DNA of 64,000 nucleotides, from assembly GCA_947000775.1 (NCBI GenBank), contig CAMQGK010000567.1:496001-560000 (forward strand), written 5' to 3'. Position numbers and translations under genes: made by a program. Each line of letters begins with the position of its first letter. Position 1 is the stretch's first letter. This DNA is from Pterois miles (Eukaryota; Chordata; Actinopteri; Perciformes; Scorpaenidae). Below the pieces are notes generated by a model that did not search any database, had not been told where the DNA came from, and saw only the letters and a list, made by a program, of their open reading frames with translations. Of this stretch, positions 1-11,160 are shown piece by piece.

Positions 1-2483
1 CACCTACTGCCATATCTTGGTGTGGTCATGAAAGTGCCTTGGTTAAACCACAACCTTTATTTTGAAAAGGTAGAGATCTATGGAAACCATTCCTGCATCT
101 TGAAAATAACACTAGACCACATACAGTATTCGTTGTTGTTGTTTTTTCACTCATAATAGTTACTTATTTTATGAATATGACTTTGTATTTAATGATTATG
201 GGAATGCTTTTCATAATTCTGACTTAAGAACTTGTAATTATGACTTAATATTTCATAATTATGGGAATATGTACCTGTCCTGCCCCTGTCCCCCCCCGTG
301 ATCCCTAACGGGATAAGCGGTTGACGATGGATGGATGGATGGTATTATAATTACAGTCCAATTTTCAAATAAATATTTGAGACAGAAACATTACAGCTTA
401 ACTAAAGCTTCTCATTATAAGCTATTAAGCCATAACTAATAGATAATAAGACATAATTAAGACATATTATCACATAATTAGATATGATATAGAATAGGAA
501 GTCATAATTATTAATTTTACATATTTATGAGAAATTATGTATGACTTAGTCCAGAATTTAACATAAAACATAACATGCTTTACAATCCAGTGTGACATTA
601 CATCTTCCACCTTAAACATTCCACACCCATGAGTTTATGTATTTTGTTTTGCTCCACATATTTCCTATAGTACTAAAAGGGCAGTAAAACCATGAGAAAT
701 ATCACTCTTGTCATCACTTATCACTTCTGTTGCATCTGAGATCATATGCTGAAAAGACCGGGACTCATCTTGAGAAACTATGGGCAGACATTTAAATGAC
801 TGAAACTGATTTTCTGACTCTCAGCTGTTACTGTTTTAAGGATGAAAGCCAAACTTATTAAGCAAAAAAAATCTAATATGAATCAAGCAAAAATAATCTT
901 CATTATAACGACATTGTGAGTTGCTCGTTTGGACAGAAGGGATTTTATACATTTGACTCTTGTTCAGACGGATTAGTGTGATGAGCAGCAGGTCAAGGGT
1001 CACTGCCTTGCTCAAGGACACACCACCGAACGCTTGGCTGTGGCTGGACACACACTGCTTGTTGGAAAATCAAGCTGGAGGCACTTCTTCCATAATGCCA
1101 ATAGGAAGCTGTGGGAGAGCAGTGTTGACTCCAGAAAAGAAAATGACACTAAAGGTTTATTTTATACCTTTATCTAGACCTTTTAACCATTACATATGGT
1201 ATTCAAGATTGTGTGATACCTGCTGATGAACATGTGAAACTGAGAAAAGCTTCCGGAGAAAAAGTGGTTCTTGAGTTGTTTTCATTTGTCTCTGATATTG
1301 TTGCCTCCACTTCATTAAACAGACAGGTAATAGACAGTGGTGCCTTGAGCTAAATGCTAACATCAGAGTGTTCTAACGAGGCAAACGAGGACATTGATTG
1401 TTATTTCAGTCACCTCCATTGTATTGTGGTGGAGGCTGAAATCTCTGAGACAGCAATCAGAAAACCGTCCCATAAGATTTGCTATTTAACATGATTAGAT
1501 TGTAATCTTAAAGGGATAGTTCAGGTATTTTCAAGTGGGGTTGTATGAGGTCTTTATCCATAGTAGGTGTATTATTTACAGTAGCTGACGACCAGCGTGC
1601 CCCCAGCATCGAGAAAGAGACAGGAGTAAGGCAGTATAGTGCTGGGGACAGGGACATCAGAAAAACGGAGTTTAGCCACCTAAAAGAAAGCCTCACCTCA
1701 CTGATTTCTGTTAAAGTTTATGCTATTTTTTGACTATTTTCCAACGGTGAACTAAACTGAAATTGAAACATGTCTATAAAATCTTTTTATGTCAACATCA
1801 TGATCACATCAGTTAGCTAAATAAAGGAAAGACTGGAGGCTAATACTAGCAGTGGGCTAAATTTTCACATCTAAAATGTCATTGCTGTGTTGTTGTGTGC
1901 CAGAATGGAGATATCGCATACATTCATGATGACTACTATGATTCAAGGCTTTAGTGAGCCTTTCACAGATTGTGATTGTAGAGAGTAAGTGGTTATCAGA
2001 AGGCTTAACTATTAGCAACCCTTTCTTGCCATCTCTGAAACACATTGGCGATACTGTATGACTCTCTTTTTGACTGACTTTATTGAAGGATTGGTAACTA
2101 TATGCCCTCAATTTGTCTTTACAACACTGCTGTTGGTTCCCAGCCTGCTGGGTTCGTAGCTAACTAGCTTGCTTCACGATGAAAGTTACCCTGTGTTTCT
2201 CTAGCTGGATGCGTTTAATGAAGTGAAGTAGCAGCAATAGGAAATGTCGGGTAGCATTAGCCAATTTAACTAATTAGTTAACTTAACCCAGCTCTGATGG
2301 GGCTGTGGATAGTGAACAGTGAGGTTGATATCAATATAATTGAATAACAAACAAGTGGCTGGGTTACATACGGTGTATCATTTCCTGTCAGTCCCTCGAG
2401 GCAGTGTGAATCCATGTACAATAATGGCAGAAGTTGCTATTAACAATGAAAACTGCTACTGTAAATTGAGAGGTGATTACATA
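1..2483. other. Gene-free AT-rich flank
   Basis: No exon-like or conserved coding segment was recognised on either strand. Short open frames here lack splice context and resemble no family. Apart from the short non-LTR tail at 275-342, nothing structured was recognised. Confidence 0.6.
275..342 (+). repeat. Non-LTR retroelement 3' tail with ATGG repeats
   Basis: The stretch GGATAAGCGGTTGACGATGG followed by ATGG repeats is a typical 3' end of teleost RTE/Rex/L2-type LINEs. Only the tail is present, as expected for 5'-truncated insertion. The exact family is not certain. Confidence 0.6.
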
Positions 2484-3137
2484 ATGTAAATCAGTGATTC
2501 TTAAAGTGGGGTCTGGGGACCCCCAGGGGTCCATGGCTCTCTGCAAAATAATTTGCTATAAATTATAAAATTGTGCTGGTATCATTAAAAAATGCGTATC
2601 TCCAAATGGGGACTATTTGCGCTAATAAAATAAGCATATTGTGTCCATTACTACCATCCACATGAGCTTTGGGCCAGTTGAAACTCTGATATGACTGTGA
2701 TACATCACAGGAATCTGTCATGAATCAGTCACTTCACTCCTGGACCATCGAACCTTTCCTGCTGCTGCTTAGCTTAGCTTAGCTTATTAGCCAGCTGGCT
2801 GGTGAGCATGGAGAAATGTTAGAGTCAGTCCATATCGTCAAGTGAGGCTAAGCCCAACTAGCTAAATTGGGAAAATATGCTGAAAATCATAATGAACGAC
2901 AGAGACAGTAGACCACAATTTGTAACGTGTCTTTGGGTGCTAGCAAATAAAGCCGTGAAGCCGACCAAACTAAACTGACGTGATAACAAAGCACCCAGAA
3001 TATCGGGGCAAAACAAAGTGGTGATAACATGATTCAAATGGAAATGTGTTTTTATGTTGAAAAGTTTTAGAATACAAATAGTTCCAAAGGCTTCTTAGAG
3101 TAAATGGTAGTAAATATTATGCTTAATCTGTTATGAT

Positions 3138-3463
3138 TAGGGATGCACCAATCCAACTTTTTCAGTCCTGATACCGATACCGTGAAAACAGCGCAAGCCG
3201 TGACATTGGGACCCCATGACCGAGTCATGTGACTGAGTGGACGCTACTGCGCATGTTGGACGACCCAGGAGTCTACCCATTTACTTCATTCGCCACTGAG
3301 CAGCTTTCATGGGAATAAACAGGGCCAGTTCTCCTTATACATCCATGAAATGGCATAGAAACAGAATTGAATTGAATAGCCCTTGTCACCGATACTTATA
3401 TCCAGCTATTTGAGTCAGTATCAGCTCCATAGCCAATCCGGTATCAGTATCAGTGCATCCCTA
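3138..3463. mobile_element. hAT-type MITE nested in a larger element
   Basis: Terminal inverted repeats read TAGGGATGCACCAATCC at the left and the complementary CAGTGCATCCCTA at the right, with GATACCGATAC next to the left end and GTATCAGTATC next to the right. Flanking 8-mers GTTATGAT and GTTCTAAT agree at 6 of 8 positions. There is no coding capacity. It sits inside the 2492-4220 element, so it is the younger insertion. Confidence 0.65.
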
Positions 3464-3539
3464 GTTCTAATTATAATTGGGCCCTTGGGAAATGTTCTCC
3501 CCTTTAAAGCTCAAACCCAATTTCAGCTTTGTCTGTGCA

Positions 3540-3910
3540 GTGTATGGGGGACCGGGGACCGATTAACTCCTTCCGTCCGGCCGTCGGACAGTCGCGCACA
3601 AAGTCAATGGGTAGACTTCTAGGTCTGGAAAAACGGCTTGTGCTGTTGTCATTGTCTGGGTCTCCATAGGCATAAAGAAGAAGATTTGGCTATTAGTGTG
3701 TTTTACAACTTTTAGGACCTGATTTAATTAAGGGCTATTAGAGTGTTTGTACTGGGAAGTCGATTCACCACAGAAACAATTATCCTCTGAGTTATCCTCT
3801 GAGGTACAGACATCTCTTTCTCAATGTAAGTCTATGAGAAAAAGTCTTTTTGGACCCAATGGCATCATGTGACGGACACAGAAGTTGCAGTACCACCGCT
3901 GGCCAGAACG
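3540..3910. repeat. Dispersed repeat, copy 1 (partner near 55.3-55.6 kb)
   Basis: Shares blocks such as GATTTGGCTATTA, the sequence around 'aacttttaggacctgatt', 'aagggctatt', 'aatgtaagtctatg' and 'caatggcatcat' with 55305-55630 in the same order and orientation. No terminal repeats or coding potential were identified; class unknown. Confidence 0.5.
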
Positions 3911-4228
3911 TTCATGTTGGGATTAACAACCAACGCTCTTCCTGGGGGTTTGCCCGTACAGACTTCTGCCAGCAAACACACTTTACCTGCCTTGGAGCTT
4001 TCAAACAAATCTTTATTGACAACTGTCAACAGTGAGACAGGCCTGCAGCAGCAGACCAGCCATGTTTTTTTTCTTCTTGCTTTGGCTTTACATCGCAAAT
4101 GGTAAACTAAGACTAAGAGTACAGTAGGAGCTGAAGTACAGAAGTACACAACATTTCTAAAGTTGTACAGTGCATGCCCATTTTCTGGGTCTCTGGCCCC
4201 AAAAAGTTTGAGAACCCCTGATATAAAT

Positions 4229-5555
4229 ACCGTACATTGAATGGCTAGTGCTGAGAAAATGTTGACCACATCAAAAACCTTGTCAAAAAACGTTTAAGTT
4301 CATGAAGATGTAAAGGATTATAAATGAAACTGTACTGTATAACAGTTAGAGTATTTGTTACTTGGTTACAATCTAAAACATTTGAATATCATTTCAAAAT
4401 CTGATCTCATATTTGAGAACCTCATGGTTACTTCACTGTTTAGCAAGATCAGCAGAGTGAATGCTTTTCAAATAATGAATCTCGTTAGAACTGTGGATGG
4501 GGTTTTGTGCTGTAACTGATCTGGAATAAGACAGAATAAATAAATGGGTAATATTAAATCAAAACTAAATTGTGTTATTAAGCATCTACTTGTGTTTTGT
4601 CAGTGAACGATATACTGATATGTTAAAAGCTACATATCATGATTTAATATTTGCATTTTGGATTTCTACCAGAACATGTCTAAACAGTGCTTCGCTGTTC
4701 AAAAAACACATTATTTTTCTCACACTATCTGTCTAAATATACCTGTATTCATTGTCTGTCCGAAACACTCTGTTTAAGCACCTGTCTCTTTAACACTTCC
4801 TCCTGAAAAAGCCAAGTTTGCTCTGACTGGTTTGCAAGAAAAATATGCTGCACCTTTGCAAAGGTACAACGTGATCCAATATTCATACTACTGTACTAGT
4901 TAGTATGCCAGAAAAAGATTTAACACGTTCCAATACATAGTTTGTCAAATGCAGTATGTAAAAAAATACCAGTATGTCCTACTATATGCGGTCACATTTT
5001 TCAGTATACAAGCCAACATGTTTTTCAATCCAGAGGATCTGACCCACAATCTGACCCACAATCCTCTGTTCAGTGGATTGTCATGACAAAGTAGTATGTC
5101 CCAATTATATGTTTACTGCATCAAACAGTATGTACAGTACAATGTAAGGGCAGCTGCAGTATGTAGTAAAAGTAAAAAGCCAAAGTATGCAATTTGGAAT
5201 GTCGCCTAGTTTTCAAGCCATGGGTGGAGATTCACATTATATTCTAATGAGCCTGCAAGTAGCGTACCGTAGGGAGGGGAGCCAGCTGAATGGCTTGTTG
5301 ATCACATGTTTTCTAGGATACATTCTTTCTAGACAGCCCACAAAATATTTACTGTTTGGGTTGTCATATTTCAGTTTGTGGGTTGGTAGGAACTCCAGAT
5401 ACTCAGATATATGTGCGCAATAACAAAAAGTACATTTTTTCAGGTTGTGTCACCTTTAATGGAATAATCATTTTGACATAGCTACCTAAATTGCCCAATA
5501 GAAATTGGCAATTGCCAAAATTATGGAAATATAACCAAATTATGAATCATCCATC
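4229..5555. other. Gene-free stretch with AGTATGT-rich repeat
   Basis: No coding segment recognised. From about 4870 to 5180 the sequence is enriched in AGTATGT/ACATACT words, a pattern common in teleost MITE debris. Ends could not be fixed. Confidence 0.4.
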
Positions 5556-6345
5556 AATGTGCTTCCTGATATCCATGGCTGGGTCACGGGGCGGATTAAG
5601 CATGGAATTCCAGACGTTCCTCTCCCAATCAATGTTTTCCAATTCTTCCCTGGCCAAACAAGATCTATAACCTCTCCAGTGTGTTCTGGGTCTACCTTGG
5701 GGCCTCTTACCAGTTGGACATTGAACATACCAGTTGCTCGAAAAACCTCCAAAAGGAGGTGTCCAGGAAGCATCCTGATCAAATACATGAACCACCTCGG
5801 CTGGCCCCTTTAGAAGGAGCAGTGGCTCTACTCCGAGCTCCCTCCGGATGTCTGAGCTCCTCACCCTCCCTCTAAGGCTGAGCAAAGCCACCCTACTAAA
5901 GAAACTCATTCTGGCTGCTTGTAACTGCGATTTCATTCTTTTAGTTGCTGGTGACCTTAGGTGACGGGGTGGGAATGAAGACGGGCCGGTAAATCAAGAG
6001 CTTGGCCTTCCAGCTCAGCTTCCTCTTCACCACATGGTGCACACCGCACACGTGAGATACTAAAACTCCCTTGTTTGGCACAGTGGCTCACTACCAACAT
6101 GGAGGTTGCCGTCCTTGGGGGACTTGCAGAGTACCAACTCTCATCCCGACAGCTTCACACTCGGCTACCCAGTGTGTGCTGCAGGTCACGGTCTAATAAA
6201 TAATCTAATAAACAGAATCACATCATCTGCAAAGAGCAGAGATGCAATTCTGAGGTCCCAAAGCCTGACACTCTCCTCACCCCTGCTGCACCGTGAGATC
6301 CTGTCCATGAAAATCACAAAACAGGATCAGTGACAGGGCAAGCCA
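5556..6345 (-). mobile_element. Degraded LINE (Rex/RTE-like) reverse-transcriptase 3' part
   Basis: On the minus strand, 5547-5936 translates to a run containing GRPRTHWRGY and REELENIDWERNVWNS, resembling the C-terminal end of teleost LINE ORF2 proteins. Next to it, 6100-6345 contains 'acatcatctgcaaagagcagagatgcaat', complementary to the ADD-box region of a LINE reverse transcriptase. The frame is broken between segments, so this is a dead, rearranged copy. Confidence 0.65.
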
Positions 6346-6690
6346 ACACCTGCCGTAAACAGGTTTGACTTTGAGTACACAAAGGATTTGATATGGTCAG
6401 TCTGGGTCATTTAGGAAGGGGCTCCATTGAATTCCTCAGTGAACCACTTGAGGAAAATTGTTTTTGAGAGTCCAAATGAGGACATTGTCAATGTGTTACA
6501 GGCATCGTTCTGTGTACAGTAGTGTACATTTCAAATTTCATATCAGTCAAGAATATTTTACAGAGATATCAACTCTAAACAAACCTATGGAAAGTTGAAG
6601 ACTTGAATGAAATAGCTTGAGTGAACCTTAAGATGAGATAGTCGAACTGAACAAAAGTTGGAAAGGAGGCAAAACGGTGCTGATTATGGA
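6346..6690. other. Short intergenic stretch, nothing recognised
   Basis: Unique-looking AT-rich DNA between the LINE relic and the end of the osbpl3-like 3' UTR. No gene or repeat was recognised. Confidence 0.4.
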
Positions 6691-6694
6691 ACCT

Positions 6695-6700
6695 TTTATT
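6695..6700 (-). terminator. Candidate poly(A) signal of the osbpl3-like gene
   Basis: The plus strand reads TTTATT, i.e. AATAAA on the minus strand, about 1 kb downstream of the stop codon. It is the first canonical hexamer seen in this orientation after the stop. Cleavage would lie slightly below 6690. Confidence 0.5.
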
Positions 6701-7703
6701 TGAAACAAAACCATTAAGAAAACATGTCACTGGCTTTTAACAGTAGTCTCTTTTCCTTATTAAAATCCATTGTTGAAACATCGATAAAAATACTTCATTG
6801 CATCAACAGAGCGCAAAGGTCCTCCTCGTCTGTCTGCTCATTTTTGACATCAACAAATCATACAGGTGAGAGAGGAAGAAGGCTAGGTCTGTTGGATTTA
6901 GAAAAACCATGGCTCACCAATCGTGTCACGATCAGAAAATAAAATACACACCTACTTTACAAATGGACAAGTTTATACAGTAAGACCCACTGAGAAAGAA
7001 AGCAGGACAGCACCAGTTCACCTGTAATACACCCCACAAGGACCAGATCAGCCCTCCATGTGTTCGGGATCCCTCCACAGCCAGCAAGCTTCAGAAACGA
7101 TTTATGTCTGATTTCCCATCACAACGGTCATAAAAATGAGCCTTACTAAAAAATGCTATTATTATAACATGTTTAAACTAACAAAAGTAAAACATTACTA
7201 TCTGATATTTGTCCCACCTATATGATACAAAACACTTCACATACAGAGAGAGGCCTTAATCCTGAAACTATTTTCTTAAGGGCTGCGATAAAATCTGGAT
7301 TTTAAGTTAAGATTTGTTTTGAATCATGAATGATTATATTTAAGAGCTCCATCGTGGTGAGAGGTAGGCCAAAGGCTGGCAGGACGTCCGGCTTCATCTA
7401 AAATCAGTCTTCATTTGTTCCAGAGCGGCACCTCACCTCCACAAGACACAAAAAACTCAATGAGAGGTTCATTTGTGCCTTCAAACAGCCTTTTCTTCTA
7501 CATCCCTAGAGTAACGGTCGCAGCAGAGCTCTGGATCTTTGTTGATAAGTCACGACAGGATATTCACGCATAGGTTATTAGACTAACATGGGCACAATTT
7601 ATAAATTTTAATAATTAAGGGGTGTATTATTTCTCTTCATTATACTATAATGTTTTAGCACCTGGCTAGTGCAGTTCCTCAGCACTAAGCTAGGTAATGT
7701 GTT
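6695..7703 (-). other. Predicted 3' UTR of the osbpl3-like gene
   Basis: About 1 kb between the stop codon at 7704-7706 and the candidate AATAAA. It has no sustained open frame and little repeat content compared with the introns, as expected of a UTR. The extent is inferred only from the poly(A) hexamer. Confidence 0.45.
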
Positions 7704-7812
7704 CTACCACAGGTCCAGGTTTTCAGTGTTGTTGAAGCCTGGGTCTTTGCGGAGCTTCCAGTAGGTACCATTGAACAGCCACACCTCTCTGCCTGCTTCA
7801 TCCACAGCTTTC
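7704..7812 (-). CDS. osbpl3: osbpl3-like terminal coding exon 22 (residues 890-925 and stop)
   Basis: Encodes KAVDEAGREVWLFNGTYWKL, RKDPGF and the C-terminal LDLW followed by TAG. This ending (YWxLRKDPGF...LW) is the ORP3/6/7-class terminus. Acceptor TTATTTCAG. Confidence 0.95.
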
Positions 7813-10800
7813 CTGAAATAATAGAAAAGAGAAAACTGCTGCAATCATCTCGGAAAACTTTTGTTTCTGTTACTAATATTTTAACATTAAACAGGATTAG
7901 TTTGACTTTTTGGAAAAAAATACCTATTTGCTGAGGTTTGGAAGAATGATTGACTCTCATGTCTCAGTTAATTATAAAGCTACCATCACAGCACAGTAAG
8001 CTTAGCATAAAGGCTGGGAACAGCTAGCCTCGCTTTGTTCAAAAGGTATCAAAACCCACATACCAACCAATCACCAATTAACACAATCTAATTTCTTTTT
8101 TCCAATTATTCTCAGAGTGGGTCTCTGTAAAATGGATGGATTAAATTTAAATTTTTGGTAATTTGCACAACTACTTTTTTTTTTTTTATGTATAAATGTG
8201 CTTAAGAATTCACGTGAATGAAAACAAATTAAGTTTGGTGAAGTTTGCGTGTCAATCACGCAATTCAGTCGCCGGCATAAATGTTAGAACTAGGTTTACT
8301 AGTTTAGTTAAAAAGATAATAACGCGTTAGACAATCATAAATACTTGATCGTTATTATCCTATTTATCTTTTATAGACAATATGCCAGTATTTGAGTGCA
8401 TTAACTGTTTAAGAATTACAGCCAATGTACCACTGTAGAATGTAAAAAGTTTCAAAATACAATGCTGCATTTTCTTCGTTTTCCTCATTGTAACCGTAGG
8501 GCTGTCCCGGTGATGACTGGCTCAACAGTGCAATATGCAATATTATGGCAACTTTATTTATTTATTTATTTATTTTTACAAATTCCTTTATTTATCCTGA
8601 ATTTAGTGCTGTATAAATTAGCTTTATTCTAATGCTATCATTAGGTATATTTACGCTTTTTAAATGATAAAGGTGACAGTTTCAAAACACAACCGCAAAG
8701 TGTTGCTCTCTCAGTGCTTGGTGTTGTTAGCACCATCACCTGCTCGCTGACGGCTCAGCCGTTGACATGTTGAGAACCATGTAGAAGCAATCCCTCAATC
8801 ATTGATATGCTCTGGATTTCACATTTAGCACCTTTAAGGTTGAGAGCCCTGCTTTAATCTGTACAAAAACTGATGTGAATAAACAAGTAGCTTTCTGGGC
8901 AGATTATGTCTTGTCACCACTCTGAGGTTGCCAGGCAACCAGTGGAGACACAGTCCCAGTTTGATAACACACTAATTTTACACATTATATATGACATACT
9001 AATTGGCAGCAACAAAATAATATTTGCCGGACTATAAGCCACTGCTTTTTTTCCCACGCTTTGAACCCTGCGGCCTATACAACGATAGATTTTTACGGGC
9101 TGACGGCCTCCAGGGGGCGCTCTAGCAGGAAGTGGAAGAGCGAGAGACAGGTGGAAGAGGTGATGCGCCGAGGAAGATGCTAGTTTTTAGCTTAACTTTT
9201 AACAATCATTTTGCATGTCTTGAACACACCCTCATCATGGAAAACACACGAGGAAATGCATATGATGCAGCTTTTAAGTTAAAAACAATCGATCTGGGTG
9301 TCCAAGAAGGAAATAGAGCTGCTGCACGTAAGCTTGGCATCAATGACTCAATTGTGAGACGGAGAGGGCAGCATGAAAAACTGACTTAATGCAAAAAGAT
9401 GACAAAAGCTTTCAGAGGTGTATATAATTACATATAATTATACAATTACATATAAATGCTATGCATATACAATACCCACCCACCTACTGCACTTTACGTA
9501 TTACTATTTTACTTCTCTTATTTATTTTACTGCCATTGCCAACATTTGCTTGTGTATCAATGTGCAATGTTAAATCTTCCTCACCTGAAGAACCTGGGGA
9601 TGTGCTCCTCCCCTCTCTTAGCCATCTCCTTCCTCCTCTCCCTCTGCTTCTCCTCTACTTCATCCTTCTTTTTATCTGCCTCTGCTACCTTTCCCTCCTC
9701 CAGGAGCCTGATGGAGACAAGTAGGACATGGATTGAACAACTGCTCAACATGAAAGATGGTGCAACATCTAGGGTGAAAAAAATATATAACAAATGTTTC
9801 AGTTTAAATAGATAAAACTCTGGTTTGTACCTCTGGTCTGGTCTGTAGCGTGTGTCTGTAGGCGGGAGGACTGCCTTCAGCTCAGGCGTCAGTTCGTTTA
9901 GTTCTCTGGCATAACGCGAGAAGCCGTAGAACTGGGCGTGGTCATCAGGCTGCACATCTGAACAGGAAATGACATCAAGTATATCAAGATTGGGGACATT
10001 ATATAATGTGTACAAATGTAAGTTACTGTGGAATAGTGCGTTAATGCAGGTTTGTTTTAACGCGTTAATCTTTCGGAGGCCGGAGTGGGCTCAGGTTCAA
10101 AGCTAGTGAAGATTCTGGTTTCATATGAAACTAAACCTAAATAAGCCATTGGCACAAACTATGTCATACTAGCTTGTTGCAAAAGAGGTTAAATACCACT
10201 CCAATCTTCACAAAATACGGAAAAACTGTCATGTCCATTTTCAAAAAGGACCTCTGACCTCCAGATATGTGAATGAAAATGGGTTCTGTGGGTACCCACC
10301 AGTCTCTCCTTTACAGACATGCCCACTTTATGATAATCACAGTCAGTTTGGATCAAGTCATAGTCAAGTCAGCTCACTGACACACTGACAGCTGTTGTTG
10401 CCTGTTGGGCTGCAGTTTGCCATGTTATGATTTGAGCATATTTTTATGCTAAATGCAGCACCTGTGAGGGTTTCTGGACAATATGTCATTGTTTTGTGTT
10501 GTTTATTGATTTCCAATAATTGTTTGCATGCTGTACATAAGCAAGCATATTTGCCCACTCATGTTGATTTTGTTTGGTTGATTATGTTGAGTATAAATTA
10601 ACATTAACAACCGACAAATCTCCCAACACTTACATTTTGAACAGCTAAAGACTGTTCGTCAGACTAGTCAGACTGTAGCGTTCAAACTGATGAAGCCACT
10701 TGGATAAGGGGCGAAACGTCTTCAGAGACAAATCTAAGTCCAGTTGCCTTTGATTCAGTTGTTGCCAGAATGAATATGACCTGGATGAATGAGAACATTC

Positions 10801-11102
10801 ACAGACATGCTACTCACTGGGCTTCCAGATGCACTTTGGTGTAGACAGAGTATCACAGAAAATGCCCTCATGCCAGAGGCCACCAAAACGATGAACCACC
10901 TGTCCAGCCCGGTCCAGAACCACACCTTGCACCTCGTTCTTACTGTTGTCAGAACTCCAGTAGCGAGACTAAAATATGGAGAGGAAAGGGTCGTGATAAA
11001 CGGGACGTGAGGACAAGAAAAGTCCATGTGCATTACTTGGACTTCCAACTGAACTGGCAGAAACAGATGCAAACATTAGAGAGGCTAGTTAGTTAGTGAC
11101 TC

Positions 11103-11160
<58 letters not shown>

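Larger units (their letters stand above)
2492..4220. mobile_element. Non-autonomous hAT-like element with 8-bp target duplication
   Basis: The left end begins CAGTGATTCTTAAAGTGGGG and the right end finishes AAGTTTGAGAACCCCTG, which are imperfect inverted ends of the CAGNG type used by hAT transposons. The flanking 8-mers ATGTAAAT (2484-2491) and ATATAAAT (4221-4228) match at 7 of 8 positions, as expected for an aged hAT target-site duplication. No transposase was seen inside. A second MITE (3138-3463) and a dispersed repeat (3540-3910) lie within it. Confidence 0.6.

Noticed and set aside
3865..4269. 134-codon minus-strand frame
   Set aside because: Lies within a non-autonomous hAT-like element; composition and context show no gene.
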